Positions 18,974-26,790 are shown, numbered from the stretch's first letter. The stretch: 64,000 nucleotides of DNA from JALNZF01 sp049793155 (GCA_049793155.1 JBARBN010000185.1:14874-78873); one strand, 5' to 3'. Numbers and translations: made by a program. Notes: generated by a model not told the origin, from the sequence alone.

Positions 18974-19366
18974 ATGAAGAAAAAAGTCAAGAGCAAGAAG
19001 AAGCAGGACATGCCGGAGTTCCTTTTCAAGGAATTCACTCCTGAAGAGGACAAGCTTTACGTGGAAGCGGTGAGCAAGTACCGTGAGGCAATCGAAGCAG
19101 GAAAGACCCTGCGCCAGGCATATGAAAGCTATTCGATAACCGACAAGGGCCTGGAGTCGCTGATCCATGCGGATTTTCTGAAGATCATGATCGCCGAGCG
19201 CCATTTTGAAAAACGCCAAAGCCTTGAAGAGGTGGCCAGGGCCCTCGACGTATCTCCCGATCTTGTCAAGGACACCTACAAGCGAATGCTCCAGGAAGTC
19301 GGGGTCACGGCAGCCAATCAGTTCGGACGTGAGTACGGCGATTCCATTAAGAAGACGAACGATTAA
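18974..19366 (+). CDS. Uncharacterised protein with C-terminal helix-turn-helix
   Basis: A 130-residue protein not assigned to a named family. It has a very basic N-terminus (KKKVKSKKKQ), an acidic helical middle, and a C-terminal segment (SLEEVARALDVSPDLVKDTYKRMLQEVG) that reads as a helix-turn-helix, so DNA binding is plausible. GAAAGG lies about 11 bp before the ATG; Met13 is an alternative start. It is followed by a strong hairpin terminator. Confidence 0.7.
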   Translation: MKKKVKSKKKQDMPEFLFKEFTPEEDKLYVEAVSKYREAIEAGKTLRQAYESYSITDKGLESLIHADFLKIMIAERHFEKRQSLEEVARALDVSPDLVKDTYKRMLQEVGVTAANQFGREYGDSIKKTND

Positions 19367-19403
19367 CCGAGGAATGCTTCACGGTGGATGAGTGCAAGGA
19401 CAA

Positions 19404-19440
19404 AGACAGGGCGATCATGCAATACATGGTCGCCCTGTTT
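19404..19440. terminator. Hairpin terminator between convergent genes
   Basis: ACAGGGCGATCATG (19406-19419) pairs with CATGGTCGCCCTGT (19425-19438): 14 bp with one G-T pair and a 5-nt loop, flanked by AAAG and TTTG. It lies between the HTH gene and the convergent exporter gene and could serve both. The 19441-19552 remainder shows nothing else. Confidence 0.65.
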
Positions 19441-19552
19441 GTGCCGTGTGGGGACGTCCGCATCTGGAGCCTCATGCACAATTCCTTCGCTGATATCCGA
19501 GGAAGCCTCGCTGCCGGATCGATCTGAGGATTTGGACCGAGTCGCCGCCGGC

Positions 19553-20314
19553 CTATCGGATGAAGTAGACAACCGCCACAACCAGCCCGACGATAACAAC
19601 GATCCAGCGTAGAATGACCGGCTTGATCCTGCCCGCCACCCTGCCGCCGAGCACGCCGCCCGCGAGCGCGCCCACGGCCATGACCGCAGCAGCGGTCCAG
19701 AGGACCTTGCCGGAAAAGAGAAAGAAGAAGGCTGCCACGATATTGATAACGAAGGAGAGCGATTGCTTTAAGGCATTCAGCCGGGTGAGCGAGTCATCGA
19801 GAACGAGCCCCAGGATGGCAAGCATCATCACGCCGAGTCCTGCTCCGAAATATCCCCCGTATATCGCAGCCAGAAAGATCGGCAGGATGGACCAGGCCTC
19901 ATGGGGATGAGTGCGGCCGCTGCCGCTCATCCGCGCCATGACCACGTTCCGCAGCCGGTCCTGGAACGCAAGCAGGATGACTGCGATAAGGATTAGGTAC
20001 GGGATAAGTTTCCGGAACGTGGCTTCGCTCGTGGTAAGGAGCAGGATTGCACCGGTGAGGCCGCCGAGGATGCCGGTGGGCAGAAGCATCCACATCCGTT
20101 TCCCCTGCCCCCGAAGATCCGTCCGCTGGGCAACAGTACCTCCTATGTACCCCGGGCAGAGCGCAACCGTGTTCGTCACGTTCGCGATCACCGGTGAAAC
20201 GCCTACCGCGGTCAACATGGGGAAGGTGATAAGCGTGCCGCCCCCTGCGATCGCGTTCACGAACCCGCCCGCCACTGCAGCAAAACCTATCATAATATAA
20301 TCAAAGGCTGTCAT
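19553..20314 (-). CDS. TauE/SafE-family membrane exporter
   Basis: A 253-residue integral membrane protein with about eight helices. The family hallmark AAVAGGFVNAIAGGGTLITFPML is at the N-terminus and a second repeat begins YGGYFGAGLGVMMLAILGLV. TauE/SafE proteins export sulfite, sulfoacetate or other organic anions; in a sulfate reducer sulfite is a plausible substrate, but this is inference. It is a single gene, separated from cooS by 150 bp that show only a degenerate repeat (GTAAAGAGGCACAGAG). Confidence 0.9.
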   Translation of the reverse strand: MTAFDYIMIGFAAVAGGFVNAIAGGGTLITFPMLTAVGVSPVIANVTNTVALCPGYIGGTVAQRTDLRGQGKRMWMLLPTGILGGLTGAILLLTTSEATFRKLIPYLILIAVILLAFQDRLRNVVMARMSGSGRTHPHEAWSILPIFLAAIYGGYFGAGLGVMMLAILGLVLDDSLTRLNALKQSLSFVINIVAAFFFLFSGKVLWTAAAVMAVGALAGGVLGGRVAGRIKPVILRWIVVIVGLVVAVVYFIR

Positions 20315-20464
20315 AGATGGATAGAGAACGTATCATCCGATAGCCCTGATTGTACCGTAAAGAGGCACAGAGTGCAAAGGAAAGGTATCGAACTGAATCC
20401 CCTTCATGTCACTTGCTCCCTTCGCCTCCGTACGAGAACGGAATAACCTGTTGCCATGTCGTCA

Positions 20465-22369
20465 CTACGGCGTAAGGCCGAGGGCGACCCGCTTCTTCGT
20501 GATACGCGCGTCGAGCAGTGCCGCGCCTTTGACCGGGTCAGGCTCCACAACAAAGGTCGCGCCAACGAGGCCTTCGAGCCCGTTCAAAAGGACGTCGGTG
20601 ACAATCTTCGAGCCGAGGACATTAGGCGGCAGGCCGAGATGGGTGTAGATTCCTGATGCCACTGCATACGTGCCGATCGCAGCCGCCTTTTCGGAATACC
20701 ACTCGGGAGACGATGCGCCCACGGGCAGATCGGAGATGTCCACGCCCAGTTCCTTTGCCACAAGGCCGCAGAGCTGCAGAATTCTCGAGTTGTCCACACA
20801 ACTCCCGACGTGAAGCACGGGCGGCACGCCAAGAGCGCCGCACACTTCTTTGAGCCCCGGCCCCGCCATCTCAATGCCCTCGGGCACCAGGAGCCCCGCC
20901 TTGCCTGCGGCAGGAGTACAACACCCGGTCACGAGGACCAGAATGTCTTTTTTGATCAGTTCCTTTATAAGGGTCACGTTTGCCGAGTCCTGTTTGATCT
21001 TGGGATTGTTGCAGCCCACCACGCCGACGATGCCGCGCACCTTGCCTGCCTTGATCGCGTCGATGATCGGGGTCAGTGTACCGCCCAGGGCCGCGAGGAT
21101 CGCCTCGTTCGAAAAGCCCGTCATGATGTCTACCGGCTCGCCGGGGATCTCTACGCGGGACTGATCGCGCTTCTCAAAGCCCTCGACTGCCAGGCGGACG
21201 ATGGCCCGGGCCTGTTCCCGCGCGTTGTGCGGCTTTACCTCGTAATGGACGGCGCCCGTAAACCGCGCCTTTTCCGAGGTCGTGATGAATTTGGTGTGGT
21301 AGCAGGCGGCGGTCTGGACCAGGCTCGGCATGATGCACTGATAGTCCACTACCAGCGCCTCGACCGCGCCGGTCACGATCGCGAGCTCGGTCATCAGGTG
21401 GTTGCCCGCGATGGGAATGCCCTGACGCATGAGGAGTTCGTTGCCGGTGCAGCAAAGCCCCGCAAGGTTGATGCCCACCGCGCCTTTTTCAGCGGCCAGG
21501 GCGATCAGGTCGGCGTCGTTCACCGCCAGCAGGATCATCTCCGACACCACGGGGTTGTGGCCGTGCACCAGGATGTTGACCTGGTCTTTCTTGATAACGC
21601 CGAGGTTTACCTGGGCCTTCCGCGGAGTGGGAGTGCCGAAGAGGCAGTCCGAAAGCTCGGTGCCGATCATGGAGCCCGACCAGCCGTCGGAGAGGGCGGT
21701 GCGCGCCGCGTGAACAAGGGTATTCACCGCGTCGTTGTCGCAGCCCATGTGGGTGCGGTGCATCATCTCGACGATCTCGCGGTCCACGCCGCGGGGGGTC
21801 ATGCCGAGTTTCTTCCATATTGCCCTGCGCTTTTCCGGGGCCCGGTGCAGGAACGCGACTTCCTTCCTGCGGCTGCCGAAGTCCTTAAAGCATTCCTCCA
21901 CGAAATCGGCGGCAATTGCCATCAGTTCCCTGCCCTCGGTTTTAATCCCCAACTCGCCGGCAAGCCGCCGCAGCTTCGGCTCGTCACGGATCGTGTAGCC
22001 TTCCGCGCGGCCCTCGACAACGGCCTCAAGGGTCTCGATCAGGTCGCGACCGTGATCGGAGTGGCCCGCTGATCCGCCGGCGATGAACCTGCCGAGATTC
22101 CGGGCAACAATAACGTCGGCGTCGGCCCCGCACACGCCCCGCTGCATCTTGCCGTCCTTCTTGGGACTGATGCGGCAGGGGCCCATGATACAGTTCTTGC
22201 AAGTCAGGCCGAGGTCGCAGAACGTACAATGAGGCGTCTGAGCCTGCAGCCGGTCCCAGGCGGTTTCCACGCCGTCCTTCTTCGCCTTGGCGAGCATTGC
22301 CCATGCATCGGGATGGATCGACTGCTTCCGTGCGTCAAATTCCTTTTCTTTCGCTTCCTTGGTCGACAT
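20465..22369 (-). CDS. cooS: Anaerobic Ni-Fe carbon monoxide dehydrogenase
   Basis: Monofunctional CO dehydrogenase catalytic subunit, 634 residues, interconverting CO and CO2. Cluster-C ligands are visible: HGHNPV (His), LCCTGNE, DYQCIMPS, VGCNNPK, VTGCCTPA and HVGSCVDNSR, plus the lysine in SEKAAAIGTYA. Cluster-B cysteines are C57, C60, C65 and C80. At cluster D, C48 and C51 (CTFC) are present but the position just before C57 is Thr, so the CX7C pair of Carboxydothermus CODH-II is absent. No cooF, cooC or hydrogenase genes are adjacent. An RcoM-like regulator and its putative sites lie immediately upstream. AGGAGGG precedes the ATG. Confidence 0.97.
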   Translation of the reverse strand: MSTKEAKEKEFDARKQSIHPDAWAMLAKAKKDGVETAWDRLQAQTPHCTFCDLGLTCKNCIMGPCRISPKKDGKMQRGVCGADADVIVARNLGRFIAGGSAGHSDHGRDLIETLEAVVEGRAEGYTIRDEPKLRRLAGELGIKTEGRELMAIAADFVEECFKDFGSRRKEVAFLHRAPEKRRAIWKKLGMTPRGVDREIVEMMHRTHMGCDNDAVNTLVHAARTALSDGWSGSMIGTELSDCLFGTPTPRKAQVNLGVIKKDQVNILVHGHNPVVSEMILLAVNDADLIALAAEKGAVGINLAGLCCTGNELLMRQGIPIAGNHLMTELAIVTGAVEALVVDYQCIMPSLVQTAACYHTKFITTSEKARFTGAVHYEVKPHNAREQARAIVRLAVEGFEKRDQSRVEIPGEPVDIMTGFSNEAILAALGGTLTPIIDAIKAGKVRGIVGVVGCNNPKIKQDSANVTLIKELIKKDILVLVTGCCTPAAGKAGLLVPEGIEMAGPGLKEVCGALGVPPVLHVGSCVDNSRILQLCGLVAKELGVDISDLPVGASSPEWYSEKAAAIGTYAVASGIYTHLGLPPNVLGSKIVTDVLLNGLEGLVGATFVVEPDPVKGAALLDARITKKRVALGLTP

Positions 22370-22401
22370 CGTCTTGCCCTCCTGTCGAGATCTTTATTTG
22401 C

Positions 22402-22433
22402 AAAGCCCGCAGTTCATCGGAGATGCGGGCCTT
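22402..22433 (-). other. Leader hairpin upstream of cooS
   Basis: AAAGCCCGCA (22402-22411) pairs with TGCGGGCCTT (22424-22433), a 10-bp stem with one G-T pair and a 12-nt loop, in the transcribed leader between the promoter candidate and cooS. It could be a weak terminator, an attenuator or an mRNA stabiliser. Confidence 0.5.
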
Positions 22434-22443
22434 GCCTGTACGC

Positions 22444-22472
22444 AGGCTACCTCGAAAGAAAAGAGTGTTCAA
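22444..22472 (-). promoter_or_regulatory. Candidate activator-dependent promoter of cooS
   Basis: Minus strand TTGAAC (22467-22472), 17-bp spacer, TAGCCT (22444-22449). The -10 is poor (3 of 6). The -35 lies 10 bp from the nearest LytTR-type box, the geometry expected for a promoter that needs an activator. Confidence 0.45.
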
Positions 22473-22482
22473 TGAATTTTGG

Positions 22483-22512
22483 ACGAACGGCAAAAAGGAG
22501 GTGATGAGCGGA
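22483..22512 (-). promoter_or_regulatory. LytTR-type box array, promoter-proximal copy
   Basis: On the minus strand, boxes GCCGTTCGT (22483-22491) and TCCGCTCAT (22504-22512) flank a degenerate middle element, spaced 11 and 10 bp. It is an imperfect direct repeat of the array at 22535-22563, with starts 52 bp (about five turns) apart. It is probably bound by the RcoM-like protein. Confidence 0.6.
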
Positions 22513-22534
22513 TGAAGGCTATGCGAAGATGGTT

Positions 22535-22563
22535 ACGAACGGTAAAAAACGGTGATGAACGGT
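22535..22563 (-). promoter_or_regulatory. LytTR-type box array, promoter-distal copy
   Basis: Three boxes at an exact 10-bp pitch on the minus strand: ACCGTTCAT (22555-22563), ACCGTTTTT (22545-22553) and ACCGTTCGT (22535-22543). Two of the three match the published LytTR consensus [TA][AC][CA]GTTN[AG][TG] at every position. The array ends one base before the stop codon of the regulator gene and lies upstream of cooS. Confidence 0.7.
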
Positions 22564-23271
22564 CTATCGAAGCGCAAGGGCCTGCTTGAACTCGGCCAGT
22601 TTCCGGCGGGCGAGGGGGACGGGTGGAATGCTCTCCCGGTCAAAAGAGATCACCGCCCGTCCGACGGCAGCACGGGATATCTTTCTCACGTACTTCAGGT
22701 TCACGATAAAGCTCCTGTGTACGCGGAAAAAGCTCGAGCCTGTATAACGTTGGAGAATGACCTTCAAACTCAGATGGAGATAATAAGAACGGTCTGCGGT
22801 AAATACCTTGCAATAATTGCCGTCGGACCGGATGCAGTAGACCGAATCAGCATCGAGAAAACGGCAAACGCCGTTGTCGTAGACCGGGAACTTCTTGAGT
22901 TCCATCCTGCCGCTGTTCGCGTTCATCGCCGCGCCCGTCTGCTCGCTCACGTCGATAAAGGTCATGGCCCAATGCGGCCGGGGCACGGGGACGACGATCT
23001 CGAAGCGGGACAGGTTGATCATCAGCACCTTGTTCAGCACGTCGATGACCATGGCAAAGGGCGTATCGGCCTTGGCCTCGCCCAACTCCTTCAGGAGGCC
23101 CTTGATCTTTTCCTGGGTCCTGCGGGGGTGGTAATCGAGCAGTTTCTTCCCCAGCCCCGCACCCATGGCCGGGGCGAGCAGCATCCTGGCATAGTCGTTC
23201 ATGCCGATGACATGGAAGTCGGACGAGAGAAGGACCAGACCTATGCTCAGACAGCTCTTCAGGTTTTGCAT
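22564..23271 (-). CDS. RcoM-like CO-sensing regulator (PAS-LytTR)
   Basis: A 235-residue single-component regulator: N-terminal PAS domain (about 1-112) and C-terminal LytTR DNA-binding domain (about 128-225, with RSDGNYCKVFT, SFFRVHRSFIVNLKYV). Compared from memory with Burkholderia RcoM, the haem ligand motif HPEKSRDKLRFLL aligns with HPRRTQEKIKGLL here (His48) and PVAMMI aligns with PFAMVI (Met74), the His and Met haem ligands. The RcoM cysteine that binds ferric haem has no counterpart. RcoM turns on CO oxidation genes when CO binds. The position directly upstream of cooS supports the same role. Confidence 0.85.
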   Translation of the reverse strand: MQNLKSCLSIGLVLLSSDFHVIGMNDYARMLLAPAMGAGLGKKLLDYHPRRTQEKIKGLLKELGEAKADTPFAMVIDVLNKVLMINLSRFEIVVPVPRPHWAMTFIDVSEQTGAAMNANSGRMELKKFPVYDNGVCRFLDADSVYCIRSDGNYCKVFTADRSYYLHLSLKVILQRYTGSSFFRVHRSFIVNLKYVRKISRAAVGRAVISFDRESIPPVPLARRKLAEFKQALALR

Positions 23272-23324
23272 CTTGTCCTAAATGAATTTGTCGCGGAAAG
23301 ACCGGGACGATGGCCCTGCGTTCG

Positions 23325-24896
23325 TTACTCCCACTCGATCGTGCTCGGCGGCTTGGACGAGATGTCATAGACCACGCGGTTCACACCCTTCACTTCGTTG
23401 ATGATCCGGTTGGATACATTGCCCAGGAGCTCGTAAGGGACCTTCGCCCAGTCAGCGGTCATGCCGTCCTGGCTCGTGACCGCGCGGATCGCGACCACGT
23501 TCTCATAGGTACGTTCATCGCCCATCACACCGACGGTCTTGATCGGGAGCAGTACGGCAAAGGACTGCCAGATCTCTTTATACAGTCCGGCCTTCTTGAT
23601 TTCCTCGATCACAACGGCGTCGGCCTCCCGCAGGATCCTTAGCCGCGCCTCGGTCACCTCACCCAGGATGCGGATGGCCAGCCCCGGGCCGGGAAATGGC
23701 TGGCGATCGATGATATCGTCCGGCATCTTCATCTCGCGGCCGATGGCCCGCACCTCGTCCTTGAACAATTCTCTGAGCGGCTCCACGAGCTTCAACTTCA
23801 TTTTCTCCGGCAAACCGCCGACGTTATGGTGGGACTTGATGACCGCCGATGGACCTTTGAACGAAACGCTCTCGATCACATCGGGATAGAGCGTCCCCTG
23901 GACCAGGAACTCCGCCCCGCCAACCGCGTGCGCTTCCCGCTCGAACACCTCGATGAAGGTGTTTCCGATGATCTTCCGCTTCTTCTCCGGGTCCTCAACC
24001 CCTTTGAGCTTGGTGAGGAACTCTGTTGAAGCATCAACGTACTTGAGGTTCAACCCCATGTCCTTGAAGGAATGCTGCACCTTTTCGGCCTCGTCCTTGC
24101 GGAGGACGCCGTTGTTCACGAAGATGCAGGTAAGCTGCTTGCCGATCGCCTTGTGAACGAGCACGGCCGCAACGGAGGAGTCCACGCCGCCGGAAAGGCC
24201 GCACAAGGCCTGCTTGTTCCCCACGGTCTTCCGGATCTCGCCCACGGAATAGTCGACAAAGGAGGCCATGGTCCAGGTCGGCTCGCATGAGCAGATCGTG
24301 TACACGAAATTCCTGAGGATCTGCACGCCCTGCGGGGTATGCACCACTTCCGGATGGAACTGGACCCCGTAGAATTTTTTCTTATTATCCGCCATGGCAG
24401 CGGTCGGCGAATTGCCCGTATGAGCGATGGCCGAGAACCCCGCGGGCATTCTCTCGATCCGGTCGCCGTGGCTCATCCAAACGACAGTTCCTAGTTCGGA
24501 GTTCGGAGTTCGGAGTTTCTCGCCTATATTCTTGAAAAGACCGGCCTCGACATCAATAACCAAGTCTGCCTTACCATACTCACGCTTTGCGGATTTTGCT
24601 ACCTGTCCGCCGAGCACGTGGGTCAGAAGCTGCATGCCGTAGCAGATGCCGAGCACCGGGATGCCGAGTTCAAGATGCTCTTTATCGATGAGCGGCGCTC
24701 CGGCGTCGTACACGCTCGAGGGACCGCCGGACAGGATAAGCCCCTTCGGCCGGAAGGCCTTGACCTTGTCAAGTCCCGCATTGTAAGGAAAGATCTCGCA
24801 ATAGACCCTGGCCTCGCGGACCCTGCGAGCGATAAGCTGGGTGTACTGCGACCCGAAGTCGAGAATAAGTATTCGTTCACTATGAATGTCGGACAA
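23325..24896 (-). CDS. guaA: GMP synthase (glutamine-hydrolysing)
   Basis: Converts XMP to GMP with glutamine as nitrogen donor; 523 residues. The amidotransferase part has ILILDFGSQYTQLIARRVRE, the nucleophile Cys in VLGICYGMQLL and the His/Glu of VQFHPEVVHT. The synthetase part has the PP-loop LCGLSGGVDSSVAAVLVHKA; the C-terminal dimer domain ends YDISSKPPSTIEWE. Translation starts at TTG (24894-24896) behind AAAGGAG. The segment between NIGEKL and VVWMSHGD carries about ten extra residues (RTPNSELGT) encoded by a heptamer repeat. It may be cotranscribed with the RcoM-like gene 53 bp downstream. Confidence 0.97.
   Translation of the reverse strand: MSDIHSERILILDFGSQYTQLIARRVREARVYCEIFPYNAGLDKVKAFRPKGLILSGGPSSVYDAGAPLIDKEHLELGIPVLGICYGMQLLTHVLGGQVAKSAKREYGKADLVIDVEAGLFKNIGEKLRTPNSELGTVVWMSHGDRIERMPAGFSAIAHTGNSPTAAMADNKKKFYGVQFHPEVVHTPQGVQILRNFVYTICSCEPTWTMASFVDYSVGEIRKTVGNKQALCGLSGGVDSSVAAVLVHKAIGKQLTCIFVNNGVLRKDEAEKVQHSFKDMGLNLKYVDASTEFLTKLKGVEDPEKKRKIIGNTFIEVFEREAHAVGGAEFLVQGTLYPDVIESVSFKGPSAVIKSHHNVGGLPEKMKLKLVEPLRELFKDEVRAIGREMKMPDDIIDRQPFPGPGLAIRILGEVTEARLRILREADAVVIEEIKKAGLYKEIWQSFAVLLPIKTVGVMGDERTYENVVAIRAVTSQDGMTADWAKVPYELLGNVSNRIINEVKGVNRVVYDISSKPPSTIEWE
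24488..24519. repeat. Heptamer array inside the guaA reading frame
   Basis: TAGTTCGGAGTTCGGAGTT (continuing CGGAGTTT) is a run of CGGAGTT units with exact 7-bp spacing, the complement of the words in the atp and qmo spacers. It lies in frame in a surface loop of the amidotransferase domain and adds about ten residues. Confidence 0.8.
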
Positions 24897-24987
24897 GGGA
24901 AACTCCTTTCAGCTCCGGGAAGTGACGGCATATTACCCTATGTTGCAAAGGCGTGTCAATCTGAAGATTTCCGCGGGAAAACTCGCC

Positions 24988-25017
24988 TTGACAACACTCT
25001 CGCTCATTGTTTATTAT
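24988..25017 (+). promoter_or_regulatory. Promoter of the HD-domain gene, possibly leaderless
   Basis: TTGACA (24988-24993), 18-bp spacer, TATTAT (25012-25017). The expected transcription start falls on or beside the ATG at 25023, and no Shine-Dalgarno precedes that ATG. Confidence 0.6.
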
Positions 25018-25022
25018 GGACC

Positions 25023-25787
25023 ATGACTCTGGCTGCATATCAGAAACTGCGGGATTCGGCGGTGAAATTGGCGGCAACCCTGCCGGTGCCTTCGTTCTAT
25101 AACGAGCATTCATCGTTCATACGAAGATCGGAGGAAATGCTTAAGGGGCATGAGCTGATCAGGCAATGCCGGGCCTATCTGGACGAGTCGCAGCTTGAAT
25201 GCGCCCACGGACTCTGCCATTGCGAGGCCGTGGCGAGGGATGCCGGCGCAATCGTGCTCGCGGAGGGTGGCCTGCTGAGTATCAGCCCGTCAGAGATCGA
25301 ACCTCTCTTTATCGCTGCGATCATCGCGGGCCTTCTGCACGATATCAAGCGCCGGGAGCAGGATCACGCGATCCAGGGAAGCATCGAGGCTGACAAGATC
25401 CTTTCAGCACTTGGCGTGGACGAACGCAGCCGGTCCTACATCACCTATGCGATCAGGAACCATGAGGCGTTCAAGTCCACCTGCGATCTGGATGACAAGG
25501 CGGGCTGCATGGTGAGCGATGCGCTCTATGACGCGGACAAGTTCCGGTGGGGCCCTGAGAACTTCAGCACCACGCTCTGGATCATGGTAACAGCGCACAA
25601 CACGCCGCTTGACGCGCTGCACCGGACGTTCCGGGAGAAGATGAAGGGTATCGAGAAAATAAAAGAAACCTTCCGGACCGGCACGGGAAAGCGGTTCGGC
25701 CCGGAATTCATTGACCAGGGTCTCGTGATCGGGGATGCGATCTATGCGGAACTGAACATATTGCTTAAATACCCTGCAGAGGGATGA
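25023..25787 (+). CDS. HD-domain phosphohydrolase-like protein
   Basis: A 254-residue protein with an HD-type metal centre: His residues in CAHGLCHCEAVARDAG, then IAGLLHDIKRREQDHAIQGS (HD pair), then the later DALYDADKFRWG. Family members are often nucleotide phosphohydrolases; the substrate here is unknown. The frame stays open further upstream, but the promoter and composition place the start at 25023. It diverges from guaA and converges on the YkgJ-type gene. Confidence 0.8.
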   Translation: MTLAAYQKLRDSAVKLAATLPVPSFYNEHSSFIRRSEEMLKGHELIRQCRAYLDESQLECAHGLCHCEAVARDAGAIVLAEGGLLSISPSEIEPLFIAAIIAGLLHDIKRREQDHAIQGSIEADKILSALGVDERSRSYITYAIRNHEAFKSTCDLDDKAGCMVSDALYDADKFRWGPENFSTTLWIMVTAHNTPLDALHRTFREKMKGIEKIKETFRTGTGKRFGPEFIDQGLVIGDAIYAELNILLKYPAEG

Positions 25788-25808
25788 CTCCTGACTCCTG
25801 ACTCCTAA
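25786..25808. repeat. GACTCCT heptamer array
   Basis: Three tandem GACTCCT units (GACTCCTGACTCCTGACTCC) lie immediately after the HD gene stop and run into the stop region of the convergent gene. Same family as the array at 4898-4953. Confidence 0.8.
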
Positions 25809-26713
25809 TCAATGTCCCCGATCTGCCCCTTCTCCTTGTTCCCATAAACCCTCCGCAGCACGGCGTCCGTACGTTCCTTGCGCGCCTCGGGAACCCCGTC
25901 TCTGATCTTGAGCGTCTCCTCCGCGAACATCGCTGACCTGAGCCATTCATATCCGAGCTTCAGGAGCTCCTCGTCGTCGGTACGGACCTTCTCGATCCGC
26001 TCGGCCGGGATATCGTAGGTCTCGAGAAAACTGCTCCCGAAAACAAACTCCCTGAAATAGTCGGTATTGGTACTGACCATGAAGAACATCTGGTTCTTGA
26101 TCTCGGGGAACTCCTTCTCGCCAAAGGACTTCTTTTTGATCAGGATCTCCATCCAGCCGCGGTTCATGTCATCATAGTGGTCCGCACTCTGGTCCTTGCG
26201 CCACTCGGCAATGGTCCAGTCCTTGTCCTCCTCGAACCCCTTGCAGTGGTCCTCTTTTACCATAAAATAAAACTCGTCCTTGCCGCCCTCCGCGTCCTTC
26301 TTCCGGAGGGTCGCCATGCCCAGGGGATAGTATCGGCAGTTGCTCGGCCGGTCCTCGTACACGGTGCAGCCGCCGGGCGTTACAAAGGGACAACTCTTCT
26401 TTTCATCAGTGCCCATCTTGAGGATTATCACCGGAAGCAGCGTCTTCGCCAGGATCTCGATGGTACAATATTGATTGATAAAATCCTCGGTCGTCATGCC
26501 GAGCCGCTTCCTGAGACGAAGCAGGTCGTAGGGCGGCAGTACGATGTTGATATCGCTGCAGCAGGCGGTAAAGCATGAAACACCCTTGTGACAGCGAAAC
26601 TTGAACCTGCTGTTCTCCGTCAATTTGACCGGCACGACCTTGTCGGTCTTGCTCTTTTTTAACGGTTCGATATCGAAATCTTCCGGCTGCATTTCCTTTT
26701 TCTTATCCTTCAT
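25805..26713 (-). CDS. YkgJ-family cysteine-cluster protein
   Basis: A 302-residue protein with the zinc- or iron-binding cysteine cluster of the YkgJ (CxxCxxCC) family: FKFRCHKGVSCFTACCSDINIVLPPYDLLRL, then CPFVTPGGCTVYEDRPSNCRYYPLG, then DHCKGFEE. The N-terminus is a charged tail (MKDKKKEMQPEDFDIEPLKK). The family is common in anaerobes and its function is unknown. It is about twice the length of minimal members because of a helical C-terminal half after residue 170. Confidence 0.85.
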   Translation of the reverse strand: MKDKKKEMQPEDFDIEPLKKSKTDKVVPVKLTENSRFKFRCHKGVSCFTACCSDINIVLPPYDLLRLRKRLGMTTEDFINQYCTIEILAKTLLPVIILKMGTDEKKSCPFVTPGGCTVYEDRPSNCRYYPLGMATLRKKDAEGGKDEFYFMVKEDHCKGFEEDKDWTIAEWRKDQSADHYDDMNRGWMEILIKKKSFGEKEFPEIKNQMFFMVSTNTDYFREFVFGSSFLETYDIPAERIEKVRTDDEELLKLGYEWLRSAMFAEETLKIRDGVPEARKERTDAVLRRVYGNKEKGQIGDID

Positions 26714-26730
26714 CGCCCTCTATCCTCTCC

Positions 26731-26789
26731 ACGCAGGCTGAAGCCTGCGACTACCAACGTGCTCTTTGTCCTGACTCTTGACTCCTGGC
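26731..26789. repeat. Palindrome plus heptamer array
   Basis: GCAGGCTGAAGCCTGC (26733-26748) is a near-perfect hairpin, followed at 26771-26788 by CTGACTCTTGACTCCTGG, three 7-bp units of the GACTCCT type. It occupies the gap between the YkgJ-type gene and the next HD gene. Confidence 0.65.
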
Positions 26790-26790
26790 A

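Noticed and set aside
20810..22072. 420-codon plus-strand open frame opposite cooS
   Set aside because: Shadow of cooS, without any recognisable domain.
24618..25022. Upstream extension of the HD-domain gene
   Set aside because: It runs antisense through the start of guaA, and the promoter lies inside it; the start at 25023 is preferred.
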